A stretch of 8,554 nt of DNA from contig JASHYE010000005.1 of NCBI GenBank assembly GCA_030043155.1, positions 1 through 8,554 on the forward strand. Reading direction: 5' to 3'. This document shows, in pieces, positions 1 to 6,914 of the stretch; the stretch's first letter is position 1; the number at the start of each line of letters is the position of its first letter. The translations under genes were made by a program, and so were the position numbers. Source of the DNA: Candidatus Acidiferrales bacterium. Lineage in GTDB: Bacteria > Acidobacteriota > Terriglobia > Acidoferrales > UBA7541. The notes under the pieces are model-generated. The model worked only from the letters and a program-made list of their open reading frames with translations. It did not search any database and was not told where the DNA came from.

Positions 1-321
1 GAATTTCTTCTGCCCCCACGCCCGCTCCACATCCCTCCCAAACATCCACAGGAAAAACATATTGATGAGGATGTGCCAGATGCCGTCATGCAAAAACAAA
101 TACGTGAATGGCTGCCAGACGAATCCGTGCGTCACGTAGCGCGGGACCAGTCCGAGGTACACGATCCAAAAATTCCAGCCAGCGTATCCGAAGAAGGCTC
201 TCGAGAGCTCCTGAAGCAGAAAAACTGCTGTGCAGGCGATCACCAGAAACTTGATCGCGGGTGTAATCGACCAATCCCAGTCGAATGTGAACCCGGTCGA
301 AGCTGAGGAATAGCGCCGCAT
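1..321 (-). CDS. Rhomboid-family intramembrane serine protease, N-terminal part (runs off left edge)
   Basis: This is the first 107 residues of a rhomboid-type membrane protein, read from ATG at 321 with no stop before the window edge. Rhomboids cut transmembrane segments of other proteins inside the inner membrane. The translation shows a short cytoplasmic start (MRRYSSAS), a first hydrophobic helix around residues 21-38 (AIKFLVIACTAVFLLQ), the L1-loop-like stretch GLVPRYVTHGFVWQPFTYLFLH, and then GIWHILINMFFLWMFG. The last stretch carries the family HxxxN motif of the second core helix, followed by the usual F/MFGRDVERAWG. The catalytic GxSG serine and the partner histidine would lie beyond the left edge, so activity cannot be judged. 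The start is well bounded because an in-frame TGA lies three codons upstream (TGA CCT GCA ATG). No clear Shine-Dalgarno is present. Family assignment is confident; the substrate is unknown. Confidence 0.92.
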   Translation of the reverse strand, partial: MRRYSSASTGFTFDWDWSITPAIKFLVIACTAVFLLQELSRAFFGYAGWNFWIVYLGLVPRYVTHGFVWQPFTYLFLHDGIWHILINMFFLWMFGRDVERAWGQKKF

Positions 322-336
322 TGCAGGTCAAACGAG

Positions 337-363
337 TTTATAGGCCAATTATCGCAGAGTCAA
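337..363 (-). promoter_or_regulatory. Possible promoter for the rhomboid gene
   Basis: On the minus strand TTGACT (358-363) and TATAAA (337-342) are separated by 15 bp, and TATAAA lies 15 bp upstream of the ATG. The hexamers are good sigma-70-type matches but the spacer is two bases short of optimal. The implied transcript would have a very short leader, which fits the lack of a Shine-Dalgarno. The -35 hexamer lies 15 bp from the palindrome at 379-411, so the palindrome sits just upstream of this promoter. Confidence 0.28.
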
Positions 364-370
364 AAGGACG

Positions 371-419
371 ATCACGTTGGTAGTGGTGTCATTTGAAATG
401 ACACCACTACCATCACGTT
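371..419. repeat. Perfect 33-bp palindrome flanked by 8-bp direct repeats (miniature insertion-like element)
   Basis: Positions 379-411 form a perfect inverted repeat: GGTAGTGGTGTCATTT, one central base, then its exact reverse complement. Immediately outside, with no gap, the octamer ATCACGTT occurs at 371-378 and again at 412-419 in the same orientation. A palindrome bounded by flush direct repeats has the structure expected of a small transposed element with a target-site duplication, or of two abutting terminal inverted repeats left after loss of an insertion sequence's interior. As RNA from the minus strand it would form a very stable hairpin about 40 nt after the OPT stop codon, so it may also act as a transcript 3' end, although no U-run follows. 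No transposase gene is nearby. The structure is certain; the origin is inference. Confidence 0.7.
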
Positions 420-449
420 TCGGTCCGCTACGGCCGGCCAGGAGGTACA

Positions 450-2624
450 CTAGTCCATTTTACGGCGTGCGAAATAAAACTGCGTCGCCCCCAGAATCAC
501 AAACATTAGGACCGCAAAGATACGGCTGCTGGCAAGCGAACCCAGCACACTCGGCCCAATGTGCAGAAAGTGTTCCGGCAGGAAGTGATATCTGAAGTTT
601 GGGTCACCGAAGAGATATATCACAATCCCGATCAGCCCAAAAATTCCGCCGCCCGCAATCAGCCCGCTTGCGTAAAGCGGCCCAGGTCCGATATCGCTGT
701 CCGCGGTTTCTTTATTTTTCGTTCCACGTTCCGCCAGCCAGCGAATCACGCCACCTGCAAAAATGGCCATCGTAGTATCAATCGGCAGATACGCGCCCAC
801 TGCAAACGGAAGCGATCGTATCCCGAGTAGTTCAATGGCAATCACCAGAAACACGCCCACTAGCACCAACCGCCACGGGAGCTGTCGTTGCAGAATCCCA
901 TTAATCACGGTTGCCATAAGCCGCGCCTGCGGTGCCGATGCTTTTTCGCTTCCAATTCCGTGCACCCATTGCACGTCGATCTCTTGCGCAGCCGGATCGT
1001 ACAAATAATTCCCATCTGGAACCACATGCGACCCAATCGCATTCAGCAGCACATAATTTTTGCCGCTATGCGCGAACTTCTGCTGCTCCACAGTCACGCC
1101 AGACGGCAGTTGGTTGATGTTCACCGCAATATTCGCTGGCTTGTATTCCTCCAGCCCGACATTCATCAAGTTCAGTGTTCCGCCTACCGCAAAGACCGAC
1201 GTCATCACGCCGATCATCAATGCAAGCTGCTGTTTGGATGGAGTAGCGCCCACCAAATAACCTGTTTTCAGGTCCTGCGACGTTCCGCCCGCGTTCGACG
1301 AAGCCACGCACACGACGCCGCCAATTGTCAGCGCTAGCGCCGAAAAGGCAGCGCCGGTCCAATGCGCCACCAAAAACATCGCGCACGTCGCCATCAGCGT
1401 CGCAATCGCCATCCCGCTGATTGGGTTCGACGAATTTCCAATGAGCCCGCAAATCCGCGACGAGACGGTCACAAACAAAAATCCGAACACCACAACAAAT
1501 ACCGCCGCAATCAAGTTCGAAAGCAATCCCGTCTTTGCTCCGGGAATGGGACGAAATGTCAGCAGCACCCACATCATCACCACCACCGCGAGCGATCCCA
1601 GCACCACAATCTTCATCGAAAAGTCTCGATCCACGCGGCTCACGGCCGTCACAACTGAATTCACCGCCCGGCTCTTGCGAATATCCTTGAGCCCGGCGTT
1701 CAACGCCGAAACAATCGTCGGCAGCGTCTTCACAAGTGTTATGACTCCTGCCGCGGCAACCGCTCCCGCCCCCATGGGCCGTATGTACGACCGGTACAAA
1801 TCGTCCGGCGTCATCTGTCCTATAGGAATTAGCCCGGGAAAGAGCGGCTGCGTCATCAGGCTCCCAAAGAATTTGATCGTCGGCATCAACACCAGCCACG
1901 AAAACACGCCACCCGCAAACAGCAATCCTGCGACCCGTGGGCCAATGATGTATCCCACGCCCATGTACTCCGGCGTGATGTTTGCTCGCATCGATGCGCC
2001 CGGCAGCCATCCCGGCTTGTACTCCGGCGTATCCGGCCAGAATCCCATGGTTTCCATCAGAAACGCGTATAGTCCGCCGAGTCCGAATCCCCAGAACACG
2101 CGGCTTGCGAATGATCCGCCTTTATCTCCTGCCACGAGAACGTCCGCGCAGGCGGTGCCCTCCGGATAAAGCAGGTTACCGTGCTCCTTCACAATCAATT
2201 GCCGTCGGAGCGGAATCATGAACAGCACGCCCAGCCACCCGCCGAGCAACGCCAGGAAAAAAACTCCCCAGTACTGCAGCGGAAAGCCGAGAAAAATGAG
2301 CGCCGGCAAAGTGAAAATCACGCCGCCAGCGATCGATTCGCCCGCCGACCCGGTCGTCTGCACAATGTTGTTTTCGAGGATGGTCGCCTTACCGAACGCT
2401 CGCAGAATGCTGATCGAAAGCACTGCGATCGGAATCGAAGCGGAAACGGTCAGCCCCGCGCGCAATCCCACGTACACAGTGATAGCGCCAAAAAATAGCC
2501 CCGCGAATATTCCAAGGATGATGGCCCTGCGGGTTAGTTCAGGCGGGTTGCTCTCGGGCGGAATATACGGATGGAATTCGCCGGGCGGTGCAATCGAGCT
2601 CCACGGCTTGTCCGTAACCGCCAA
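450..2624 (-). CDS. OPT-family transporter (oligopeptide / metal-chelate type)
   Basis: This is a 724-residue polytopic inner-membrane protein of the OPT superfamily, whose members import oligopeptides or metal-chelate complexes, probably driven by the proton gradient. The length is normal for the prokaryotic branch. Family features are a short hydrophilic N-terminus, then NPPELTRRAIILGIF leading into the first helix, the conserved NNIVQTTGSAGESIAGG block (about residues 85-101), NPISGMAIATLMA (400-412) and SSNAGGTSQDLKTGYLVGAT (442-461). Hydrophobic helices fill most of the chain. A hydrophilic insert of about 90 residues (about 488-580) separates the conserved core from the last helices and seems usual for this bacterial group. 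The start is a TTG: an in-frame TAG lies seven codons upstream with no ATG or GTG between, and GGAGGT stands six bases before the TTG. The gene is divergent from the transglutaminase pair. The substrate cannot be decided from sequence; peptide and siderophore/metal complexes are both possible. Confidence 0.93.
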   Translation of the reverse strand: MAVTDKPWSSIAPPGEFHPYIPPESNPPELTRRAIILGIFAGLFFGAITVYVGLRAGLTVSASIPIAVLSISILRAFGKATILENNIVQTTGSAGESIAGGVIFTLPALIFLGFPLQYWGVFFLALLGGWLGVLFMIPLRRQLIVKEHGNLLYPEGTACADVLVAGDKGGSFASRVFWGFGLGGLYAFLMETMGFWPDTPEYKPGWLPGASMRANITPEYMGVGYIIGPRVAGLLFAGGVFSWLVLMPTIKFFGSLMTQPLFPGLIPIGQMTPDDLYRSYIRPMGAGAVAAAGVITLVKTLPTIVSALNAGLKDIRKSRAVNSVVTAVSRVDRDFSMKIVVLGSLAVVVMMWVLLTFRPIPGAKTGLLSNLIAAVFVVVFGFLFVTVSSRICGLIGNSSNPISGMAIATLMATCAMFLVAHWTGAAFSALALTIGGVVCVASSNAGGTSQDLKTGYLVGATPSKQQLALMIGVMTSVFAVGGTLNLMNVGLEEYKPANIAVNINQLPSGVTVEQQKFAHSGKNYVLLNAIGSHVVPDGNYLYDPAAQEIDVQWVHGIGSEKASAPQARLMATVINGILQRQLPWRLVLVGVFLVIAIELLGIRSLPFAVGAYLPIDTTMAIFAGGVIRWLAERGTKNKETADSDIGPGPLYASGLIAGGGIFGLIGIVIYLFGDPNFRYHFLPEHFLHIGPSVLGSLASSRIFAVLMFVILGATQFYFARRKMD

Positions 2625-2630
2625 CTCTAC

Positions 2631-2636
2631 ACCTCC
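2631..2636 (-). promoter_or_regulatory. Ribosome binding site that fixes the TTG start of the OPT gene
   Basis: GGAGGT on the minus strand lies six bases upstream of the TTG at 2624. It is an almost ideal Shine-Dalgarno and supports the non-ATG start. An ATG at 2638-2640 overlaps the site's upstream side but is out of frame with the transporter. Confidence 0.75.
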
Positions 2637-2654
2637 GCATTCCTAAGCGCCCGC

Positions 2655-2683
2655 ACGGTAGCATTACCCTCCACCCAACGCAA
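2655..2683 (-). promoter_or_regulatory. Candidate promoter for the OPT gene
   Basis: On the minus strand TTGCGT (2678-2683) and TACCGT (2655-2660) are 17 bp apart. Transcription would begin near 2648, giving a leader of about 24 bases that contains the Shine-Dalgarno. A second, overlapping pair is TTGGCT (2683-2688) with TAATGC (2661-2666) at 16 bp. Either could serve; both are imperfect matches. Confidence 0.35.
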
Positions 2684-2702
2684 GCCAACTTCCCGAAGCC
2701 CA

Positions 2703-2731
2703 TTGACATCTCGTCTCTGTGTGGGTACCGT
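2703..2731 (+). promoter_or_regulatory. Candidate promoter for the DUF3857/transglutaminase operon
   Basis: A perfect TTGACA (2703-2708) is followed after exactly 17 bp by TACCGT (2726-2731), which keeps the key first, second and last bases of a -10 element. The leader to the ATG at 2816 would be about 78 bases. The hexamers read TACCGT on both sides of this divergent region. This is the best promoter-like sequence in the window. Confidence 0.45.
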
Positions 2732-2802
2732 CTCGGTAAAGTAATCGACATCGAAACGTGGCTGAGGCGCTTCGGCTTTCGCGCTGCTTCCGTTGCGTCT
2801 GT

Positions 2803-2808
2803 GGAGGG
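2803..2808 (+). promoter_or_regulatory. Ribosome binding site deciding the start of the first transglutaminase-like gene
   Basis: GGAGGG lies seven bases before the ATG at 2816. A GTG at 2801 opens the same frame five codons earlier but overlaps this site, and the ATG start begins the signal peptide cleanly. The ATG is therefore the preferred start. Confidence 0.7.
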
Positions 2809-2815
2809 TGGTCCC

Positions 2816-4786
2816 ATGCGCGCTGCGCGCTGTCCGTTTCCGCTTTTCTTGTTCGCTTTTGCTTGCTTGGCACTCGCAAACAGCGCGTCGGCGGGCGATG
2901 ACTGGCTGCCCATCAATGCCGCTGACCTTGCCCTGAAAGATAACCCCTCCAGTCCTGGCTCTCATGCCATGATCCTTTATCGCCAAGAACACACGGACAG
3001 TCAGCATGCCTTCGTCACCGAATACTTCCGCATCAAGATCTTCACCGAACAGGGTAAGGAACAAGGAAACGTCGAGATTCCCTTCGTAAAAGGCCATGAT
3101 CACGTGGAAGATCTCCGCGCGCGCACGATTCTTCCCAACGGCACCATTGTTCCGTTCTCCGGCCAGGTCTTTGAAAAGGAGATTGTCAAGGCTGGCGGGT
3201 TCAAAATGCTGGAAAAAACCTTCTCTATGCCTGATGTCCAACCCGGCTGCATTATTGAATACAAATACAAGCTGCAGAAAGATCCGCATTACTTTTGGAA
3301 TGTGGGATGGGATGTTCAGGAAGACTTATTTACTCGCGACGCTGACTTTTCCATACGTTTGCCCGTCGGTCTGGGATCTCCGACCGTCGTCAGCCGCACG
3401 TTTGACCTGCCCCAGGCAGTCAAAATTGCAAAAGAGGAGAACGGCGACGCCGGCGTCACGTTGCACAACATCCCGGGCATCGTCAGGGAAGACTATATGC
3501 CGCCAGATGAGATGCTGCGAGGCCGTGTCGACTTCTCATTCGAGTATCCTGGCGCCGAGCAACAGACGACTGACCAATACTGGAAGCAAGCGGCCCAAAT
3601 AATGGACGCGTTCATCGAGAAGTACATCGGAGATAAGAATGACTTGCAGAAAATGGTCACTCAAGTCGCGGCCTCTGCGGATCCACCCGAAACAAAACTC
3701 CGTAAGCTGTACACTCGCGTGCAGTCCATTCGAAATCTGTCTTACGAAGATCTCACCAGTCAGGAATGGAAGCGCCAGAAGATCCAGGACAATAAAAGTG
3801 TCCAAGATGTTCTCAAACACAACTACGCTTACAGTCGGGAAATTAACTATGCGTTTCTGGGTTTGGCGCAAGCCGCTGGATTCGATGCGAACGAAGTTTT
3901 TCTGGCGTCGCGTAACAAACATGCCCTCATGCCGGATCTCCACGATGTTTCAGAATTTGACGACGACGTGATTCGCGTCAAACTCTCCGGCCAAGATGAA
4001 TATTTGGATCCCGGCGCAAAGTTCTATCCCTTTGGCATTCTGCCTTGGCAAGACACGGGTGTGGACGACGCGTTCCTGATAGACAAAGAAGGCTCCTTCG
4101 TCAAAATTCCGAAACCTGGGAGTACAAATGCTGTCACCATACGCCGCGCTACCCTGCGGCTTGGCGAAGACGGCTCGCTTTCCGGACCTCTCGAGGTTGA
4201 TTTTACCGGCATTCGCGCCTGCGTCATTCGCCAGAATGAACGCAACGATGACGAGGTCGGCCGAAACAAAGACATGGCTGACGAAATCAAATCTTGGTTG
4301 CCTGCTGGCTCGGAATTCCAAATCACCAAGATTTCCGGTTGGGATGATTCTTCTGCCCCCCTCGTAATCTCGGGCGCCGTCGCCATTCCCACCTATGCGA
4401 CGACCGCTGGCCATAAAGTACTTTTGCCGTTGACACCGTTCATTCCTCTCGAGGCTGCCTCCTTTCAATCCGCCAGGCGCGTCAACGATATTTATTTCGA
4501 ATTTCCCTATGAGCAGCGAGACGACATCTCTATCGTCTTGCCCCCGAACTATCTGGTCGAGAGTTTGCCCCAGCAGGTACCGACAGTTATGCTTCAATCT
4601 CTTCAATACAGCATCTCTTCGGAAAAGCAAGGCAACACCATCCAAGTGAAGCGTACCCTCGACGTCGACGACGTTCTCTATCCGGTCACTTTTTATAGTG
4701 CCCTTCGCCAGGCTTTTAGTTCCGTGAAAACAGGTGACGATGAACAAGCTGTCTTGGAATCAGTGGCATCGGCCCATCAGAACTGA
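2816..4786 (+). CDS. Exported DUF3857 / transglutaminase-like protein lacking the catalytic Cys and His (probable pseudoenzyme)
   Basis: This 656-residue protein begins with a signal peptide (RAARCPF, a hydrophobic core, then NSASA with likely cleavage after Ala26), so it should act in the periplasm or at the envelope. About residues 40-255 form the DUF3857 beta region, including HAMILYRQEHTD and ending near REDYMPPDEMLRGRVDFSF. A transglutaminase-like (papain-fold) domain follows at about 290-400, then a C-terminal beta region. Against its downstream paralogue the active-site block GDCKDKA aligns with AYSREIN: the nucleophile Cys is Ser340. The FNHMILA histidine position is Asp383 (FDDDVIRV), and only the third-triad Asp (LDPG, Asp398) remains. 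Normal cysteine chemistry is therefore unlikely; a binding or scaffold role is inferred. The 3' end overlaps the next gene by 47 bp in another frame, which indicates an operon with coupled translation. No precise substrate is known for this family. Confidence 0.88.
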   Translation: MRAARCPFPLFLFAFACLALANSASAGDDWLPINAADLALKDNPSSPGSHAMILYRQEHTDSQHAFVTEYFRIKIFTEQGKEQGNVEIPFVKGHDHVEDLRARTILPNGTIVPFSGQVFEKEIVKAGGFKMLEKTFSMPDVQPGCIIEYKYKLQKDPHYFWNVGWDVQEDLFTRDADFSIRLPVGLGSPTVVSRTFDLPQAVKIAKEENGDAGVTLHNIPGIVREDYMPPDEMLRGRVDFSFEYPGAEQQTTDQYWKQAAQIMDAFIEKYIGDKNDLQKMVTQVAASADPPETKLRKLYTRVQSIRNLSYEDLTSQEWKRQKIQDNKSVQDVLKHNYAYSREINYAFLGLAQAAGFDANEVFLASRNKHALMPDLHDVSEFDDDVIRVKLSGQDEYLDPGAKFYPFGILPWQDTGVDDAFLIDKEGSFVKIPKPGSTNAVTIRRATLRLGEDGSLSGPLEVDFTGIRACVIRQNERNDDEVGRNKDMADEIKSWLPAGSEFQITKISGWDDSSAPLVISGAVAIPTYATTAGHKVLLPLTPFIPLEAASFQSARRVNDIYFEFPYEQRDDISIVLPPNYLVESLPQQVPTVMLQSLQYSISSEKQGNTIQVKRTLDVDDVLYPVTFYSALRQAFSSVKTGDDEQAVLESVASAHQN

Positions 4787-6752
4787 CACTTTCGCTGTCC
4801 TTTTCTTGTCCGCGGCCTTGGCCTTGGCTGTCTCTCCGGCCACCCGCGCAGCCAATGTGCCCGATTGGCTTGCCGCTGCGGCCAAGCAGCCCATTCCGCC
4901 CACGGTTCCTGGGGACGCCGTTGCCGTGGTTCTCTATTTCGAGCAACAAACCACCGTGAAGTCCAACGGCGACATCGAAGTCCGCTACCGCAAGGCCTAC
5001 AAAATCTTGCGTCCCAAAGGAAGGGATTACGGGACCCTCGAAGTCTACTTCTCCAGAATGACTCCCATCACTTATCTGAAAGCTTGGAGCATTCCTGCCG
5101 ATGGCAACGTCTACGAGGTTAAGGATCACGACTCAGCTGAAACCCAAATGGCCGGCGGAGAGCTTTACGACGACCTAAAGATGAAAATGCTTATAATTCC
5201 AGCAGCCGATCCCGGCAACGTCATCGGCTACGAATACGTTCAAAAAGGCCGCCCCCTTATTTTTCAGGAAGAATGGGATTTTCAAGAACGCATTCCGGTA
5301 CTTCAAGCGCAATGTACGCTGCAGATCCCTTCCGGTTGGAAATACGATTCAAATTGGGTCAACCATCCTGAAGTTCAGCCGCAAGCCCCAGCCTCAGACC
5401 AATACGTCTGGAACCTCACCAATATCCCTCCCGTGCCTGTTGAAGACTACATGCCTCCTTGGCGCGCCGTGGCTGGTCGCCTTGACCTCAAATTCTTCTC
5501 GCCCTCCAATGCATATCAATCCCAGCAGGCCGGCTCTTGGAGCCAAATGGGGCTATGGTACGCTGGGCTCGTTTCTTCCCGCCGTGACATCACTTCGGAA
5601 ATCGCCATCCAAGTCGCCTCTCTCACTGCCCAGGCCAAAACGCCACTCGAAAAAATCCAGGCCATAGCCGAATACATGCAGCGTCACATTCGCTATGTCG
5701 CCATCGAAATCGGTATCGGCGGCTTTCAGCCTCACGCTGCGGATGAGGTTTTCAAGAATCAGTTCGGAGACTGCAAGGACAAGGCCACTCTGCTTAGCGC
5801 CATGTTAAAGGCCGCTGGCTTCGACTCTTACTATGCCGTTGCTCAGGTCAGCCGCGGCATCGTGCAGCCGAACTTCCCCTCTGTTTGGAGCTTCAATCAT
5901 ATGATTCTTGCCATCCGTCTCCCCGACGGTGTCCCCTCCACGAGTCTCTATTCGGTCGTCGACGATCCCAAACTCGGCAGGCTTCTGTTCTTCGATCCCA
6001 CCAACGCCTACGTCCCGCTGGGCTACATCCCTTCTTACGAACAGGACAATTACGTTCTTCTCGTTGCCCCAGACGGCGGCCAGTTGGTCCACCTGCCGGT
6101 CCTGTCTCCTACAACGAATCGCCTCATGCGCGTGGGCCAATTCACTCTGAGCCCCACTGGCGATCTCTCCGGCGATGTTAAGGAAATCCGTTGGGGAGGT
6201 CCTGCGGTACAGAGCCGTGAGCAGTTCCTAGAAGGCCAGCCAAAAGACCGCGAAAAAATTATCGACCAATTCCTCGGCGCGTCTCTCGATAACTTTCAGT
6301 TGCAGAGCGCCAGCATCGACAACTTGACAACCTTCTCTGATAACCTCATTGTCGATTACCGCTTCGCTGCTCCTTCTTACGCCAAGCAAGCCGGCGACCT
6401 CATCATTCTTCGACCTCGCATCCTCGGCCTAAAAAGCTCATCCATTCTTTCCGATCCCAACCGCAAATATCCCGTCGAGTATACGGAGGCCACTTTGCAA
6501 ACCGACGAATTCGATTTCACGTTGCCATCAGGATACGCCGTTGACGAACTTCCGCTGCCGGTGCAGGTCGACTGCGGCTACATCTCGTATAGCAGTAAAA
6601 CCGTTCTTGACGGAAACATTCTGCATTACACTCGGACCTACCAGGTGAACCGTGTCATAGTTCCCGTCACTAAACTGAGTGACCTCCGGCTCGCTCTGAA
6701 CGCCATTGCGGCAGATGAGCGTTCGGCAGTAATCTTGAAGCACGTCAGCTGA
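4740..6752 (+). CDS. Exported DUF3857 / transglutaminase-like protein with intact Cys-His-Asp triad
   Basis: This 670-residue protein has a long N-region (MNKLSWNQWHRPIRTDT), a hydrophobic core and an ATRA-A cleavage site near residue 37, predicting export. DUF3857 occupies about residues 50-260 and ends with the motif VEDYMPPWRAVAGRLDLKFF, which parallels the upstream paralogue. The transglutaminase-like domain follows with FGDCKDKATLLSAMLKAAGF (Cys345), FNHMILAI (His387) and FFDPTN (Asp419), a complete triad for thiol acyl-transfer or peptidase-type chemistry. A C-terminal beta domain covers about 450-670. ATG 4740 is chosen because it starts the signal peptide; GTG 4734 is two codons earlier in the same frame. 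No good independent Shine-Dalgarno is visible (AGGTGA sits too close), so expression probably depends on coupling to the upstream gene, which it overlaps by 47 bp. The reaction and substrate are unknown; peptide or protein processing in the periplasm is the family-level expectation. Confidence 0.92.
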   Translation: MNKLSWNQWHRPIRTDTFAVLFLSAALALAVSPATRAANVPDWLAAAAKQPIPPTVPGDAVAVVLYFEQQTTVKSNGDIEVRYRKAYKILRPKGRDYGTLEVYFSRMTPITYLKAWSIPADGNVYEVKDHDSAETQMAGGELYDDLKMKMLIIPAADPGNVIGYEYVQKGRPLIFQEEWDFQERIPVLQAQCTLQIPSGWKYDSNWVNHPEVQPQAPASDQYVWNLTNIPPVPVEDYMPPWRAVAGRLDLKFFSPSNAYQSQQAGSWSQMGLWYAGLVSSRRDITSEIAIQVASLTAQAKTPLEKIQAIAEYMQRHIRYVAIEIGIGGFQPHAADEVFKNQFGDCKDKATLLSAMLKAAGFDSYYAVAQVSRGIVQPNFPSVWSFNHMILAIRLPDGVPSTSLYSVVDDPKLGRLLFFDPTNAYVPLGYIPSYEQDNYVLLVAPDGGQLVHLPVLSPTTNRLMRVGQFTLSPTGDLSGDVKEIRWGGPAVQSREQFLEGQPKDREKIIDQFLGASLDNFQLQSASIDNLTTFSDNLIVDYRFAAPSYAKQAGDLIILRPRILGLKSSSILSDPNRKYPVEYTEATLQTDEFDFTLPSGYAVDELPLPVQVDCGYISYSSKTVLDGNILHYTRTYQVNRVIVPVTKLSDLRLALNAIAADERSAVILKHVS

Positions 6753-6851
6753 ACCGAACCCTGCGCTTCCAAAGCGACAATAGCGATAAGGCTTGGAATT
6801 GTAAGCACCCGCGCGAGCTTTTACCTCAAGAAGTCACGCTTTGCTTGCAGG

Positions 6852-6894
6852 AGGAATGGCGGCGCTGGCCGCCTTTGCTGCCGACGCTATTCCT
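6852..6894. terminator. Long imperfect stem-loop between convergent genes
   Basis: AGGAAT at 6852-6857 pairs with ATTCCT at 6889-6894. The pairing continues inward as G-U, GCG/CGC, one G-A mismatch and CG/CG, for about 13 positions, and a GC-rich loop contains a further GGC/GCC pairing. It lies 100 bp after the stop of the second transglutaminase-like gene and 20 bp from the stop of the minus-strand membrane-protein gene, as expected for a bidirectional terminator. No U-run follows on either strand, so factor-independent termination is doubtful. The rest of 6753-6914 shows only small hairpins, such as CGCTT-CCA-AAGCG at 6764-6776. Confidence 0.35.
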
Positions 6895-6914
6895 AGACGA
6901 CCAATTCGTTGCAC

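Noticed and set aside
86..331. Complete 81-codon open frame on the minus strand at the left edge
   Set aside because: It is out of frame with the rhomboid sequence covering the same bases, which carries the family HxxxN motif.
434..441. GGCCGGCC palindrome downstream of the OPT stop
   Set aside because: An 8-bp GC palindrome is common in GC-rich DNA and has no further arms or U-run; not a convincing terminator.
1066..2010. Long open frame (about 314 codons) on the minus strand inside the OPT gene
   Set aside because: It lies entirely in a shifted frame of the clear OPT coding sequence, has an Arg/Gly/Asp-rich composition and no recognisable domain.
1441..2169. Open frame of 242 codons on the plus strand antisense to the OPT gene
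   Set aside because: It is Pro/Ser/Thr-rich shadow sequence caused by the GC bias of the opposite strand; no motif or upstream ribosome site.
2801..2815. GTG at 2801 as the start of the first transglutaminase-like gene
   Set aside because: It overlaps the Shine-Dalgarno GGAGGG that serves the ATG at 2816, and the signal peptide begins naturally at that ATG.
3950..4747. Open frame of 265 codons on the minus strand antisense to the first transglutaminase-like gene
   Set aside because: It is antisense to a well-supported gene, with no recognisable family or initiation signal.
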